A DNA stretch of 64,000 nucleotides from Lucinisca nassula (GCA_963580285.1 OY757020.1:98459497-98523496), one strand, 5' to 3'. Shown: positions 43,125-54,000, numbered from the stretch's first letter. Numbers and translations are program-made. The notes: generated from the sequence alone by a model not told the origin.

Positions 43125-43427
43125 GTCATCACGACGTCAAACGGTTTTGGGAACTCATTTATGGCCACTGAGTGTACCTCTCTAAACCCCACTTTCTATA
43201 GAGAAATGTGGTGTTTCAGGGGTTTACACATTTTTTCTTATTTCTGCGTCAAGATATAGGTTGTGAGTGTTCGTTAGAACCGCATCATTAACTAAAATAC
43301 GGTTATATCGAGCACACGCAACCCATGTTTGGAGTGGAAAAAAGAAAGGTATTACTTTTCATCAGAAAAAATAACCGTTTTGGAAATATGAAAGAATTCT
43401 CTATGTCACACGTGTGGAATCGTAATG
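43125..43427 (+). mobile_element. MITE family B, copy 7 (altered core)
   Basis: CATCACGACGTCAAACGG to GTCACACGTGTGGAATCGTAATG. The hairpin loop is enlarged and mutated (CGTTAGAACCGCATCATTAA ... ACGGTTATATCGAGC). Confidence 0.75.
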
Positions 43428-43446
43428 TCAGCAAGATCATGATAAT

Positions 43447-43688
43447 TTTTTTTTTTTTTTTTTTTTTTGGTTTTGGTTTTACGGCTCTTTCAAGATTATT
43501 TCACTCATATCGAGCCGGTCGTTAATCAGAGGTGGGTGAAAACCGGAGTACCCGGAGAAAAACCACATGACCTTCCGTTGCAGAACTTGGCGTCTCACAT
43601 GTGACCCGAGCGAGGCTCGAACCACAGCGGTGAGAGACCTAATGATCAAGAGTCAGCGCTCTTAACCACTAGGCCGCGGAGGCCCGTT
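43447..43688 (-). mobile_element. tRNA-derived SINE with 8-bp target duplication
   Basis: On the minus strand: head GGCCTCCGCGGCCTAGTGG with B box GTGGTTCGAGCC, a body, then a poly-A tail (T run at 43,447-43,468). The duplication ATGATAAT is at 43,439-43,446 and 43,689-43,696. Confidence 0.9.
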
Positions 43689-43935
43689 ATGATAATGAGA
43701 TGCTTTTAGTTTGAAAATGTAGTGCACGTAGTGTATCTTTTGCGTTAATTATTTAAGAAATAGATCAGCTCTAGCCGTGATTTGTTGAGTAATAAATCAC
43801 AGTTTGGAGGTCAGTTGTAAAGTAGACAAATCACGAGCGCGTAGCGCGCGTGATTTGTCTACTTACAACTGACCGACTGACCGTGAAAAATGCACAATGG
43901 CGCGCGGGTATGTTCTCGTAATGAAGAACAATTAT

Positions 43936-44441
43936 AACACAGCGCGCATATATAGGCAATGTAATTAAGAAATAGATCAGCTCTTAACTGTGATTTGTTG
44001 AGAAATAAGTCACAGTTTGGAGGTCAGTTGAAAAGAACATCAAATCACGAGCGCGTAGCGCGCGTGATTAGTCTACTTACAACTGACCGACAAACTGTGA
44101 TTTATTACTCAACAAATCACAAACTAGAGCCGATCTATTTCGATTCTAACAGGCTGAAAATCGGCAATAATGCTGTGTTTCCTTCAAAATCTCACAACTT
44201 TCCGCCTTTGTTAGAAGAAATCAAGCTAAAATTATCGACTGAAACACATGCATTTATATCCTTTTCTAACGTTGTCGATGCGAGAAAATGACGTTACACA
44301 GTCTAACGTCAATGCTATCGACTAGTGACGTCATAAATTTGCAGTTTTTAATGACGTCACTTGTCACGCTCTTCCAAGCTGTGATTTGTTGCTTCATAAA
44401 ACACAGTTATTTTCCATTGCCTATATAGGCGCGCTGTGTTA
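43936..44441. mobile_element. Palindromic element, TAACACAGCGCGC tips
   Basis: TAACACAGCGCGCATATATA at the left and TATATAGGCGCGCTGTGTTA at the right bound about 506 bp. Inside is a long palindrome (GTGATTTGTTGAGAAATAAG ... TTATTACTCAACAAATCAC) around ACGAGCGCGTAGCGCGCGT. A related palindrome without these tips lies just before it at 43,768-43,882. Confidence 0.8.
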
Positions 44442-44489
44442 GAATAGTGTATTTCGTGACGCCATTTGCAGGTAATTGGGGTTATTGGT

Positions 44490-44665
44490 TGAATTAGGGG
44501 ATAACTGTACTCAAAATTGTGATTTGGGGAGGTAAATCGGAGGTTTTACGGTCGGAAATTTCGTTTTACGGCGACGCGTCAGAGGAGCCGTAAAACGTAA
44601 TTTGCGACCGTAAAACCGACGATTTACTTCCCCAAATCAGAATTTTGCAAATACAGTTATCCCCA
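44490..44665. repeat. Large palindrome
   Basis: GATAACTGTACTCAAAATTG / CAGAATTTTGCAAATACAG and GAGGTAAATCGGAGGTTTTA / TAAAACCGACGATTTACTTC flank GGCGACGCGTCAGAGGAGCC. Total about 175 bp. No copy elsewhere in the window. Confidence 0.8.
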
Positions 44666-45164
44666 TTCTAATGCACTTATACGGTTGTTTTGTTAAAAAC
44701 TGTTTTATTTTGCACAAAACGGCTAGTGCTGTGAGCTGCGTAAAACCAAATGCCAGCCAATGAAAAGCGACGTTACGCGATGACGTCGGGTTTCCGACAG
44801 TATATCGCAGAATATACTGTCGCAAATTCTTGACGTTATCCAATCAGACGTCGCGTTACATACGCAAGTGCATTTGAATCTGAGTTATGTTCCCCAAGTT
44901 CAAGCGACTTTCATAGACCATGCAAACAGCGTTACGGTACGAAACCCAGGAAAGAGTTTTGTTAACGGCACAATTCATCGGAGTAATGTGCAAAAAGGGT
45001 TGGTTATATGTAAACATGGTGCCAGTTGTTCAAAGCATCATTAGTTCGTTAGTGGTCAAATTATTAACTGTTCTAGCAAGTACAATATCTACAATTGTGT
45101 TGTTTTTGCTGAAAAATGAGAGCAGCTTTTGCATTTCAGTTTCTTTTTTTCAGATAAAATATAG

Positions 45165-45405
45165 AGGATCTTACACGAGTGGTCATTTCATATGATATTT
45201 ATGAAACGAGCCTTCGGCGAGTTTCATAAATATCATATGAAATGACCACGAGTGTAAGATTCTCTTTATCAATTGACTACTTTATATATAGAGGATCTTA
45301 CACGAGAAGTCATTTCATATGATATTTATGAAACGAGCCTTCGGCGAGTTTCATAAATATCATATGAAATGACCACGAGTGTAAGTTTCTCTTTATCATA
45401 TGACT
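45165..45405. repeat. Two tandem near-perfect palindromes (~115 bp each)
   Basis: Each reads GATCTTACACGAG(T/A)(G/A)GTC ... TATTTATGAAACGAG, CCTTCGGC, then the complement back to GACCACGAGTGTAAG. They are separated by TTATCAATTGACTACTTTA. The two copies and all four arms are almost identical, so the duplication is recent. Confidence 0.88.
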
Positions 45406-45415
45406 ACTTTAAACT

Positions 45416-45750
45416 GGATTTTATCGGCTTTTAATTTGACAATTTTTCTACGAAACATGCATTGTTGACATGGACGTCGTCATGGCGTTACTTTATCCCG
45501 CCAAAGTGTTATTACACGTGTGGTCATACGATTTTTATTACACGACGTTATCCACTGATTATCAACGACGTCATATGATAATGGATTTTATCGCATTTTA
45601 ATTTGACAATTTTTTTACGAAAAAATGTGTTGTTGACATGGACGTCGTCATGACGTTACTTAATCCCGCCAAAGTGTTATTACACGTGTGGTCATACGAT
45701 TTTTATTACACGACGTTATCCACTGCTTATCAGCGACGTCATATGATAAA
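45416..45750 (+). repeat. Direct duplication, ~180-bp unit
   Basis: ACATGGACGTCGTCATGGCG, CCGCCAAAGTGTTATTACAC and GTGGTCATACGATTTTTATT occur in both halves (45,418-45,590 and 45,591-45,750) with few changes. Confidence 0.85.
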
Positions 45751-45854
45751 TTAGCATATGTGCCTAATCAAATGATACACAGTTTTAACAATACGTTAAC
45801 TAATGACATCGTTACTTGTGAACAACTGGCCCCTGACTCATGAACTGGGACATC

Positions 45855-45912
45855 GGCAAACAGTGTAGACCACAGAACGCGGCATCTGATCAGGGTCTAC
45901 ATTGTTTTCTTG
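45855..45912. repeat. CAAACAGTG palindrome, degenerate
   Basis: GGCAAACAGTGTAGACC and GATCAGGGTCTACATTGTTT around ACAGAACGCGGCATC; no TTAA tips. Confidence 0.65.
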
Positions 45913-46009
45913 AAATATTGGAATTTAAAGTTTAAACGAAACTGTCTAAATCTAAGTACTGGAATTAGTTTTTCGGCCAACACTCAGACACAATCGTGTA
46001 TTTGATTTT

Positions 46010-46258
46010 ACATTACGAAAACACGCCTATACAAATACATTGTAAACGTAATCGAGTGAAAAAAGAAAATCTTCGGATGAAAATTTGTTGTATTTTTCTT
46101 ATTTCTGCTCAAAATATAGATTGCGGGTACTCGCTAGAACGAGGCGGTTCTAATGACTACACACAATATACATTTTAGAGCAGAAATCAGAAAAATAAGG
46201 TATACCCCTGTAAACCCCAGTTTTACTATATAAAAGTGGAATTCAAGAGTTACAATAT
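46010..46258 (+). mobile_element. MITE family A, copy 10 (right tip lost)
   Basis: CATTACGAAAACACGCCTAT to TATATAAAAGTGGAATTC. The core lost one palindrome arm (CTCGCTAGAACGAGGCGG). A SINE abuts on the right. Confidence 0.75.
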
Positions 46259-46260
46259 TT

Positions 46261-46552
46261 TGTTTGTTTGATTTGAGGTTTAACATCCCTGTTAACATTG
46301 TAAAGGTCATTTTGGAGACGTTGCTTCCAATTTTGTGGGACTTTTACCCGACATTGAGATGAAATGCCATCCCAAGCCCTGTCGCCCAATGAAACCAATA
46401 GGGTTTATAAGCATGGACGGACCGACTCGCACCGCTTTGCCTGGGCAGGCTTACATCCTCTGAGCGGTTTACCAACAATCATATGCGGGTTGGTTTCAGC
46501 TCTGCGTGGAAGCATCATGCAGCCTATCTTTTTCTTCAAGCCGGGCCCAAAT
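46261..46552 (-). mobile_element. SINE (GGGCTGCATGATGCTTCCAC family)
   Basis: On the plus strand it reads GTTTGTTTGATTTGAGG ... CGTGGAAGCATCATGCAGCC ... CTTCAAGCCGGGCCC. Minus-strand orientation, close to full length. Confidence 0.8.
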
Positions 46553-46645
46553 GGACGGGGGAGGTGGTGGGGGTTGGGGGTAGGTATGGTAACGATATTA
46601 TATGGGCATGTGTTCGTGATGATTTACCAAAGTTATTTATGTAGT

Positions 46646-46926
46646 TCGTTATGAAAACACGCCTATACAAATACATTGCCACCTTTATCGCCGACAAAAT
46701 GAAATTTTTATGATGAAAAAATGTGACATTTTTCTTATTTCTGCTCAAAATATAGATTGTGGGCACTCGTTAGAACCGCCTCGTCGAGGCGGTTCTAACG
46801 AGTACCCACAATCTATATTTTAGAGCAGAAATAAGAAAAATAAGGTATATCCCCGGAAACCCCAGTTTTACTATATAAAAGTGGGATTCAAGGGAGTCAA
46901 AGTTATATAGGCGTGTTTTCGTGATG
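46646..46926 (+). mobile_element. MITE family A, copy 11 (well preserved)
   Basis: CGTTATGAAAACACGCC to TAGGCGTGTTTTCGTGATG, with a nearly perfect core palindrome (46,760-46,812). It ends 20 bp before ADA exon 46,947, and the intervening bases (TAGTTTTAACTTTATTCCAG) hold the whole polypyrimidine tract. Confidence 0.88.
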
Positions 46927-46946
46927 TAGTTTTAACTTTATTCCAG

Positions 46947-47075
46947 AGAAAGAAACATGCTAGAAGGGCTGCCACATAAAACTGTAGAGGAATTTACGAG
47001 GGACGTTGTCCACAGAAAGCCTAGCAGTCTGCAAGAAGTATTGTTGTCGTTTAGCTATTTTATGCCTATCATAGC
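46947..47075 (+). CDS. ADA: Adenosine deaminase, third coding exon
   Basis: The exon is bounded by TTTATTCCAG and ATAGC|GTAAGT and is 129 bp. Joined in phase to the previous exon it reads on without a stop: AERNMLEGLPHKTVEEFTRD, then a helical segment, ending FSYFMPIIA. This matches the ADA region after the HLDG motif, where vertebrate ADA has RRGIALPA ... LAKFDYYMPAIAG. It belongs to the helical lid region beside the TIM-barrel active site. The exon ends in phase 2, as in the vertebrate gene from memory. The following exon (equivalent of CREAIKRIAYEFVE) is not seen in the remaining 16.9 kb, so intron 3 is longer than that. Some insertion relative to vertebrates is likely, since the human exon is slightly shorter. 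Confidence 0.85.
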
Positions 47076-47594
47076 GTAAGTGCGAATTACTATTTTTGTA
47101 CCTAACGAGGTCCGAGATTATCATTTTCATTTGAATGCTCAACTCAACTAGCGCTTATCAGAATAGATGGCGTGACGTCATACCGCTTCATCCGGGTACA
47201 AATAAATGGCGTTTGCATTGCCCGGCTGCGTATGGACGCAAGACTAGATCGAACACTGCTGGTAAGCCCTCGGCATCCCAGGGTTTTCTATAATTTAGGG
47301 TCCAAAGCTGTCCTTTCGGGGACGCGAGTGGACCTTCTAATTTGCGCCCCACCCCCTCAACACACATACACTCAACCACTTTGACTGGCGCAAATTATCG
47401 GGTAACGCCTCATTCTTTCACGTCCACTTTTTCGACATTTTTCGATGCCTCCGTGCGTATGACCCTACTCCCATGCCTCGGGGCCTTTTGCTTTAGGTGA
47501 CTCGAATGGACAAGCCTGCGACCGGTGAAGTAAAGTGCTTGCGTTGCGTTTGAAAGTTAAAATACCCATATTCTAATACATGTATAGCATAAAT
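47076..47594. other. No gene recognised
   Basis: Intron sequence with a C-rich patch near 47,345-47,385. No repeat or exon identified. Confidence 0.5.
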
Positions 47595-47960
47595 ATGTTC
47601 TAGAATGGGTTATCCTTTGGAAGCAAGGAAGACACCACAGAACTGGAAAATATGGAGTGTACATGTTTTCTGGGACAGACTAGCTAGTTTCGGCCATTTA
47701 GGACCAGAAAATATAAACTACACTATGATGTACGACAGGGAGACTTTTTACGGCCGCCACACATTCCCGGACAACAACTGTAGTGACGTTAAATATGTTC
47801 CAGAAAGGGTTTTCCTTTGGAAGCAAGGAAGACACGACAGAACTGGAAAATATGGAGTGGGCCAGACTAGCTAGCTTCGACCATTTAGGCCTCATCAGTG
47901 ACTCTCAAGTATTTTCAAAATTACACAATGGAATCAATGATCCCAAAGGACAAGAAAAGA
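47595..47960 (-). repeat. Head-to-tail pair of hammerhead repeats
   Basis: TCCTTTGGAAGCAAGGAAGA starts two direct units, near 47,611 and 47,812 (spacing 201 bp). The first has a damaged hammerhead (47,671-47,706, CTGATGA lost). The second has a nearly complete one (47,859-47,904). The region between includes CACTATGATGTACGACAGGG and TTACGGCCGCCACAC, the part interrupted elsewhere by the 7.2-kb element. Confidence 0.82.
47859..47904 (-). ncRNA. Hammerhead ribozyme motif, probably inactive
   Basis: On the minus strand: CTGATGA (47,892-47,898), stem II GGCC-TAAAT-GGTC, then GAAG instead of GAAA, stem III around CTAGCTAG, and GTC then TGGCCC. The A to G change at the last core position breaks an invariant base, so cleavage is unlikely. 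Confidence 0.75.
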
Positions 47961-48095
47961 CAAGTCTGCCATTCTAGGGACTATCAAACTAGTATGGGAG
48001 AAGGGGCGCGCTGTTTGGACATTGAATTCCGCCACGCGCCCCTCGCCCCAGCCTTTTATAGTCAAGGTCATTTTAACGTTTAATATACATCTCTA

Positions 48096-48290
48096 CAGTA
48101 AAACTCCTATATTAAAACCACCTTTGGGACTGTTCAAAAGTGGTCTTAAAGACCACTTTTGAACAGTCCCAAATGTGGTCCCTGACCAGAGGACATCGTA
48201 GGCAGAAAAAAAAAAAAAAAAAAAAAATTAAGTGTAAACTTTAAAATAAGCTTTTTTTTTTTATAGCAGAATTAGTCCTAATTTTAGTCC
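48096..48290. mobile_element. MITE family D, left part
   Basis: Tip CAGTAAAACTCCTATATT, then GGGACTGTTCAAAAGTGG and its complement CCACTTTTGAACAGTCCC, then an A tract at 48,208-48,227. The right tip is missing. Confidence 0.7.
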
Positions 48291-48612
48291 TAATTATATG
48301 TTTTAACTTCAGTTTGCACCATTAGGTGCGGATGCTTTTATCAACAATGTATACATGCTTATATAAATGTTACAATGAGGACCATGTGTTAGACTGGCCC
48401 TCGTGCCAAATATGTTATCCTCTTGAAATAAAGTTATTATCAGTATTATTATTACTAAATGTTTTGCGGCAAAGCATTGGTTGGTCTGTAATCTAATTAT
48501 TTTAATTAATTTAACTTTCGAAAATATATTTCTTGGGTCACAGATGGGACGCAGTAGAATTCATAACATCTTAACGGAGAAAATAATGCCTTTATTTACT
48601 TTGATTCTTTTT

Positions 48613-48896
48613 TGTTTTATTTGAGGTTTAACGTCCACATCAATACTGTATAGGTCATTTTGGAGACGCTGCTTCTAGTTTTGTGGGACTTTTACCCGAG
48701 ATTGAGATGAAATGACATCTCAAGCCCTGTCCCCCAATGAAACCAATAGCATGGACGGTCAACTCGCACCGCTTTGCCTGGGCAGGCTTAGATCCTCTAA
48801 GTGGTTTACCAGTACTCGTCTGCGGTCGGTTTCAGCTCTGCGTGGAAGCATCATGCGGCCCATCTATTTCTTCAAGCCCGTAAGGGCGGGGGCAAC
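48613..48896 (-). mobile_element. SINE (GGGCTGCATGATGCTTCCAC family)
   Basis: Plus strand reads TTGTTTTATTTGAGGTTTAA ... CGTGGAAGCATCATGCGGCC ... CTTCAAGCCCGTAAGGGC. Minus orientation. Confidence 0.8.
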
Positions 48897-48967
48897 CTTT
48901 ATTTTCTTCTGTTTCCCCATAAAACAATAATCTCCTGTGTGCGTGACGGAATCAGTAGGCGTGACAT

Positions 48968-49020
48968 TACCATAACACACACGTGCGATATAGTGCAATT
49001 TTTACATCTCCAAAATGCTA
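48968..49020 (-). mobile_element. MITE family B end fragment
   Basis: CATTACCATAACACACACG, GATATAGTGCAATTTTTAC and ATCTCCAAAATGC match the end of copy 6 at 41,446-41,495. The rest of the element is absent. Confidence 0.7.
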
Positions 49021-49381
49021 CAGTATATAATTGCAACACGCAACACTATGACCTTGTCCGGAACAGTCCTTCGTGGGCACACACTGTCCGTGTTGGGGAC
49101 ATTGCATTTCTGTTGAATAGTTGGCGTGTCATACTAAGTTATTTATAAGACTTTCAAGGGGCGTAACAAATCAAAACAAACCAAAAAAATCAACACTCTG
49201 CATATTTTGCAATAGTTTGGTTAATCACTTTAATTTTTAATTAAAGGATTTCAATTAAAAAATACATAAAAATATGCCTAACATAAAGTTTTATGAATCT
49301 ATTCCAGTTTGTATTGGTGACAAAATATTTGCTGGTAATAAACCTTTTCATAGTTGAAATTATTTTGATACTAATAGTAAG

Positions 49382-50444
49382 TTGCGGTCCTCCGCGAAAG
49401 AAGATGGAAGCAAAGATGCTGACAAACAAGAAACTGGGTGCGCTTTCACAATACCAGAATTAAATTTCGACCAAAAATTCAAACTTAACCAGCACCTCGC
49501 AGTTTACTCTGCAGAACTTATAGCCATACAGAAAGCTTTGGAATGGATACAGGAAGAAAAACCCGATAGTGTTGTTATACTAACGGACTCAATAAGCTCA
49601 GTACAAAGCATAAACTCTGGAAACAGCACTACAAGACCGGATATACTGCAGGACATTCATGTCCTAATACACAAAATACTAAAACAAGGCATCACCCTGA
49701 ACATAGATTGGATCCCCTCCCACTGCAACGTGCAGCTGGCCAAAGAAGCTCTGACCCGGGGGAAGGAACTTGACTACCTCCCCACCCCACAAGAAGTCTA
49801 CACAATTATTAAGGCTAGTGTGTGGAGCGCTGTGGCGCAGTGGTAAAGCATCGGATTTGAGATCGAGAGGTAGCCGGTTCGATCCTCGCAAGCGCCACGT
49901 GTTGTTTCCTTGAGCAAGAAACTTTATCCACATTGCTTAGTACTGGTTCCTACCCAGGAAAAGAGGGCCACATGGAAGATTAGTACTAGTACTAAATGTA
50001 TTACCCTCTATAAATAAGGTCGATTATTATTATTATTTTAGCATCAAAAAGGAATGGGCGCGCATATGGCAGGGACAACACGGATTAAGACACTCGATCT
50101 GCCAGTCCTTGACCCCGAAAATAGTTCAATACAGCGACAGCCGAAAGCTCGATCGCATATATACACGACTTAGACTTGGGGTCAACGGACTAAATGCACA
50201 CAACATCTTCTATAACGCGGCCGATCCATTATGCGGGCACTGTGGCGGGGTGGAGAGTGTTCAACACTACCTCGCAGAGTGCCCCGCACACGGCCCCGCT
50301 AGGAGGGAACTAAAGGGAAAACTGACAGCACTAGGATACCAAGGGGAGATAAACGCGATTTCTTTGCTCAATCTAATGTCACAGGAAATGAGGGACGCGG
50401 TTTTCAATTTCTTTGAGAAAACAAACTACCTGGACAAAATATAG
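49382..50444 (+). pseudogene. 3' end of an I-type LINE: RNase H and C-terminal domain, split by a SINE
   Basis: The first frame (49,382 to about 49,830) is an RNase H domain: AELIAIQKALEWIQ, then VVILTDSISSVQSI, then IDWIPSHCNV, which carry the E, D and H positions. It breaks at the SINE (49,832-50,038). After the SINE the protein resumes with IKKEWARIWQGQH and LDRIYTRLRLGVNGLNAH. It ends in a CGHCGG ... HYLAECP zinc-knuckle-like motif and a stop at 50,442-50,444. The order RNase H then CxxC...H...C is typical of I-clade non-LTR retrotransposons. The element is truncated at its 5' end; no reverse transcriptase precedes it. Confidence 0.85.
49832..50038 (+). mobile_element. tRNA-derived SINE inserted in the LINE ORF
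   Basis: The head GCGCTGTGGCGCAGTGGTAA (A box) and GCCGGTTCGATCC (B box) is followed by TTTCCTTGAGCAAGAAAC and an (ATT)n tail. It separates the RNase H part from the C-terminal part of the LINE protein, so it is younger than the LINE. Confidence 0.85.
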
Positions 50445-51150
50445 GGGAAAGCTAAGGGCGCAGACTAAATTTATTGCACTGTTACGAGAGACACACCCCG
50501 TACGAGGTTACACACTAACATGCCTGAAACCAAAACCGTTACAGACCCGATTTCAGAAACAATAAATGATTTAACCGCACCTGAGACGCTACCAACCAAA
50601 AAGGAGCGTAGTGATCAAAGGGCGGCCGTCTCACGGCGAAAAGGGGAACAAAGTCAACGGTAGGCACTGTGGTTTGCGGCCTCGGCTTTGCACTTAGGAG
50701 TGCCTAACGGTGACAGCGATCCCTGGATCACTGTGAGAAGACCATAACAGAACGGGGCATGGACCCACCACAAGGAAAATCCATAGCCCCGACCCACCCT
50801 TCAAAGGAGTGTGGCAAGCGAGAGGTTAAGACGAGGTGTAGCGTTGTGGTTGCGGCCCACTGGCTTTGCACTTATGAGCGCTGCACCAAAATCCTAGCTG
50901 ATCGGGAGCCACACTGCCCGAAATAGGATCACACGAGAACACGCCGGAACTGGGCATGGATCCACCACAAGGAAAATCCATCGCCCGGCCTCTCCGGAGG
51001 GGGGGAAGGCACTCGGGAAATCAGGACGAGATGTAACGCTAGGGTTTGCGGTCTTAGGACTTTGGCACTGAGCAGCGTTGCGTCATAATCCTGGCTGATC
51101 GAGAGCCACACAACCCAAAGGAGAACGGCACACCAACACACTAGCAAACA
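50445..51150 (+). repeat. Probable LINE 3' UTR with three ~190-bp repeats
   Basis: CACCACAAGGAAAATCCAT occurs at about 50,768 and 50,964. GTGGTTTGCGG / GTTGCGGCCC / GGTTTGCGGTC and GGCTTTGCACTTA-type words mark three units between 50,640 and 51,120. The spacing from the LINE stop codon suggests a structured 3' UTR. Confidence 0.65.
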
Positions 51151-54000
51151 AAAGGCTCTCCTTCAGGAATGCACATAGATTAGTGGGACAGAAATAAGAA
51201 AAAATAGGCCTTATCACATCTCTTTGTTTTTCTTTTTTTCGCTTTCGAATAAAGGATGTACATTATAAGGTTACCCAAACGGAATGATCTGGGGGCCACA
51301 AAAGGACCCTTTTATAAACACCTGACTAGCAGAAAAATCACAGGAAGGCTCTCTCTAAGCACACATGGTATTGCTTCTGTCTCTCCCTTGACAAATGAAT
51401 ACGGTCCCTATAATAGTGCCTGTGGAGGCGGCCATCGCTGCCCCAACTTTGCCTTCGGAAAATATGAAACGCTGTCCGACAAGTCAACACCATAGCTCAC
51501 CACGCGCAAACCGAACCTCGCCTGGTACATCAAACAGCCCTCGGAACTGCCCTTGTCGTTTAACATAAGAATCACCAAAAACAGCAAATCGCGCCATGAC
51601 CGTAATTAAAACGGACGGTCAAGACAACCATATATTTATACAGATAAGGGAAATAAACTAACTAACTAGGGCATGACTTACCGCGACCCTGAAGGAGGGC
51701 ATCAACACACAACCACCCACGCAAAACTAAAACAACATACATCCACCCACGCAATGCTAAATTAGGTAGATAAAGCGATAGTTGTAGAATAGTTGTAGAG
51801 TAGGAATCCCGTAGAGAGGATAGTATAGGAATAGAGAGATAAAAAACCTGGAGATAGAAGAAGAAGAAGAAGAGTTTATTTCCCAAAAAGCGATTTCAAA
51901 CATTGTTAACTGTAAATATGACACATAAAAACAAGATCGCATATGAGTGCTCGACTGCGCACATGCGCAGGCGGACGCTTGTATGCGACCTACATGATTA
52001 TATGAATTTGTTCTAACTGCATTGCTAACGAGATCGGAAGCCCCCGCCCATAGGGGCTTGAAGAAATATATGGGCTGCATGATGCTTGCACGCAGAGCTG
52101 AATCGGGCCCGCTCACTAGTACTGGTAAACCGCCTAGAGGATCTAAGCCTGTCCAGGAACCGCGGTGCGAGGCGGACCGTCCATGCTAATAAACCCTATT
52201 GGTTTGATTGGGCGACAGGGCTTGAGATGTCATTTCATATCAATGTCGGGTAAAAGTCCCACAAAATTGGAAGCAACGTCTCCAAAATGTTGTTGACGGG
52301 GACGTTGAACCTCAAATCAAACAAACAAACTAACGAGATCGGCACACGATATCTCGGGCCCTCAAACGATTAGGTAGGAATACAATTCCTCCTATGGTGC
52401 CTTCCTTCACGTAGGATGCGAAAATGACATGTAAACATGGCGACTCAGAATGACCCACTTACGGTCCCACAGAATATGACATCCTACGTGGAGGAGGGCA
52501 CCACATTTTCCTAACTTTAACAAAAAATGCAGAAAAGGGGATTGACCTACTTCCACATCCTCCTCGATAGAGGTCACCAACAAACTAAAATAAACACGAA
52601 CTTGGGCCCGAGACGGCGGAGGCCGTCACACTATACTATATGTTGTACGTACAGAATAAACAAAAATCACAAAATATAATCTACAAGCACAACCTTGCAG
52701 GTACAAAAACTGTCCTAACCAGCATAAGAGAGCGGGTGGGCTTGCCCCAAAACGGACAAGACCATCTTTAAAGCACAAGAAAAACAAACACGACAGGTCC
52801 ATGGCGGGGCGAGCACATCCGCCCGCATATATACTCAATAAGCTGGGGGCACAGACCAAATAATGTAAAAATGTACATACGTTACAAAAATATGCAAAAA
52901 TCAAACAAAAAAAAATAAAAAACAAAAATACCAACATCAAAATTGATACAAAAAGCGTAGACGACATCCATAGACATGGTGCTGGCGTGAGGGTGTAGAT
53001 GCGGCTGAAGCTACACGCTAGAAGAAAGAAATGGATGGACTCTACAATTTTGTGGTGCAAATAAGCACCACAAAATGGCTAAAAAACTTTGTCTCGAATC
53101 CCCTGATTGAATATAAGGTGCATAACACGTAACATGGAAACGTGTATAGCAATCTTTAGAAACGTCTTCCAAATCGCAATGAAACTTTCAAACAAAATTA
53201 ACTGCTAAACGATCCCCTTAATGATAAGTTCAAACTCGGAGCCTACCCTGTTACACAAAACAACCCACACCCCTTTGCGGCAAACCGCAAAAACCCAAGG
53301 CACAGCACTGCTATAACTTAAACGCAGTGCAATCACGTAGCCAAAACTTTAGAATGGAGTTCCAAATTATTTTAACTAAACTATGTTGCACAAAAACAAA
53401 GGCTCACATTGGAACTGTGCAACATATCCACAGCCCTTGAAATATGAAGCACGCCAAGCCCAGAAACTCCTACATTTAAAGATGCCCTTTAGCGACAGGA
53501 CACATGTACTCCTGAAGCAAACGGGAAGACAAAATATAAGCCCCACCGAGACCTGGAAAGGTCACGGCACCGTTTCACAAACCTCTCAGGACGGAGCTCG
53601 GCGATTGGCTACAGGGCAAGGGGATGCCCGTGGGCTCAGAGACACCTGAGACGTGAGACGACAAACATGGACGGACGGGGCTGGAGCCGAGCGATGGTCT
53701 CCCTGTTCACCGGCAACGGGGAATAGGGGTACCACCGAACGGCTACGGTGTAGTGCCAGCATGGATTCGTTCCCTGGGACCCCACCAGCTGACCACCCGC
53801 GACACGGGGAAACTGGAAAACAACAACAATCCGCGAAAGAAGTCACCTAACTCCCAAACGGCTAGCTGATAACTGTCAAGCAGACAGGAATCAGCATATT
53901 GGCAGCCTAGGGAAAAGACCTACAACTAATCCCAGCTGACGAACTGGGGGTAGCCCCTATGTGCCCTTGGCGCCCGGTTACCTTAAGAACATCCTTCAGT
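51151..54000. other. Unassigned; may include further LINE-linked sequence and one SINE
   Basis: Open frames at 51,256-51,495 (+) and 52,626-53,060 (-) have no similarity I recognise. A SINE (GGGCTGCATGATGCTTGCAC, plus strand) lies at 52,038-52,328, and a GAAGAAGAAG run at 51,856-51,872. The end GGGGGTAGCCCCTATG ... GCGCCCGGTTACC (53,948-53,985) is shared with 22,270-22,312 and could be a LINE 3' terminus. Confidence 0.5.
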
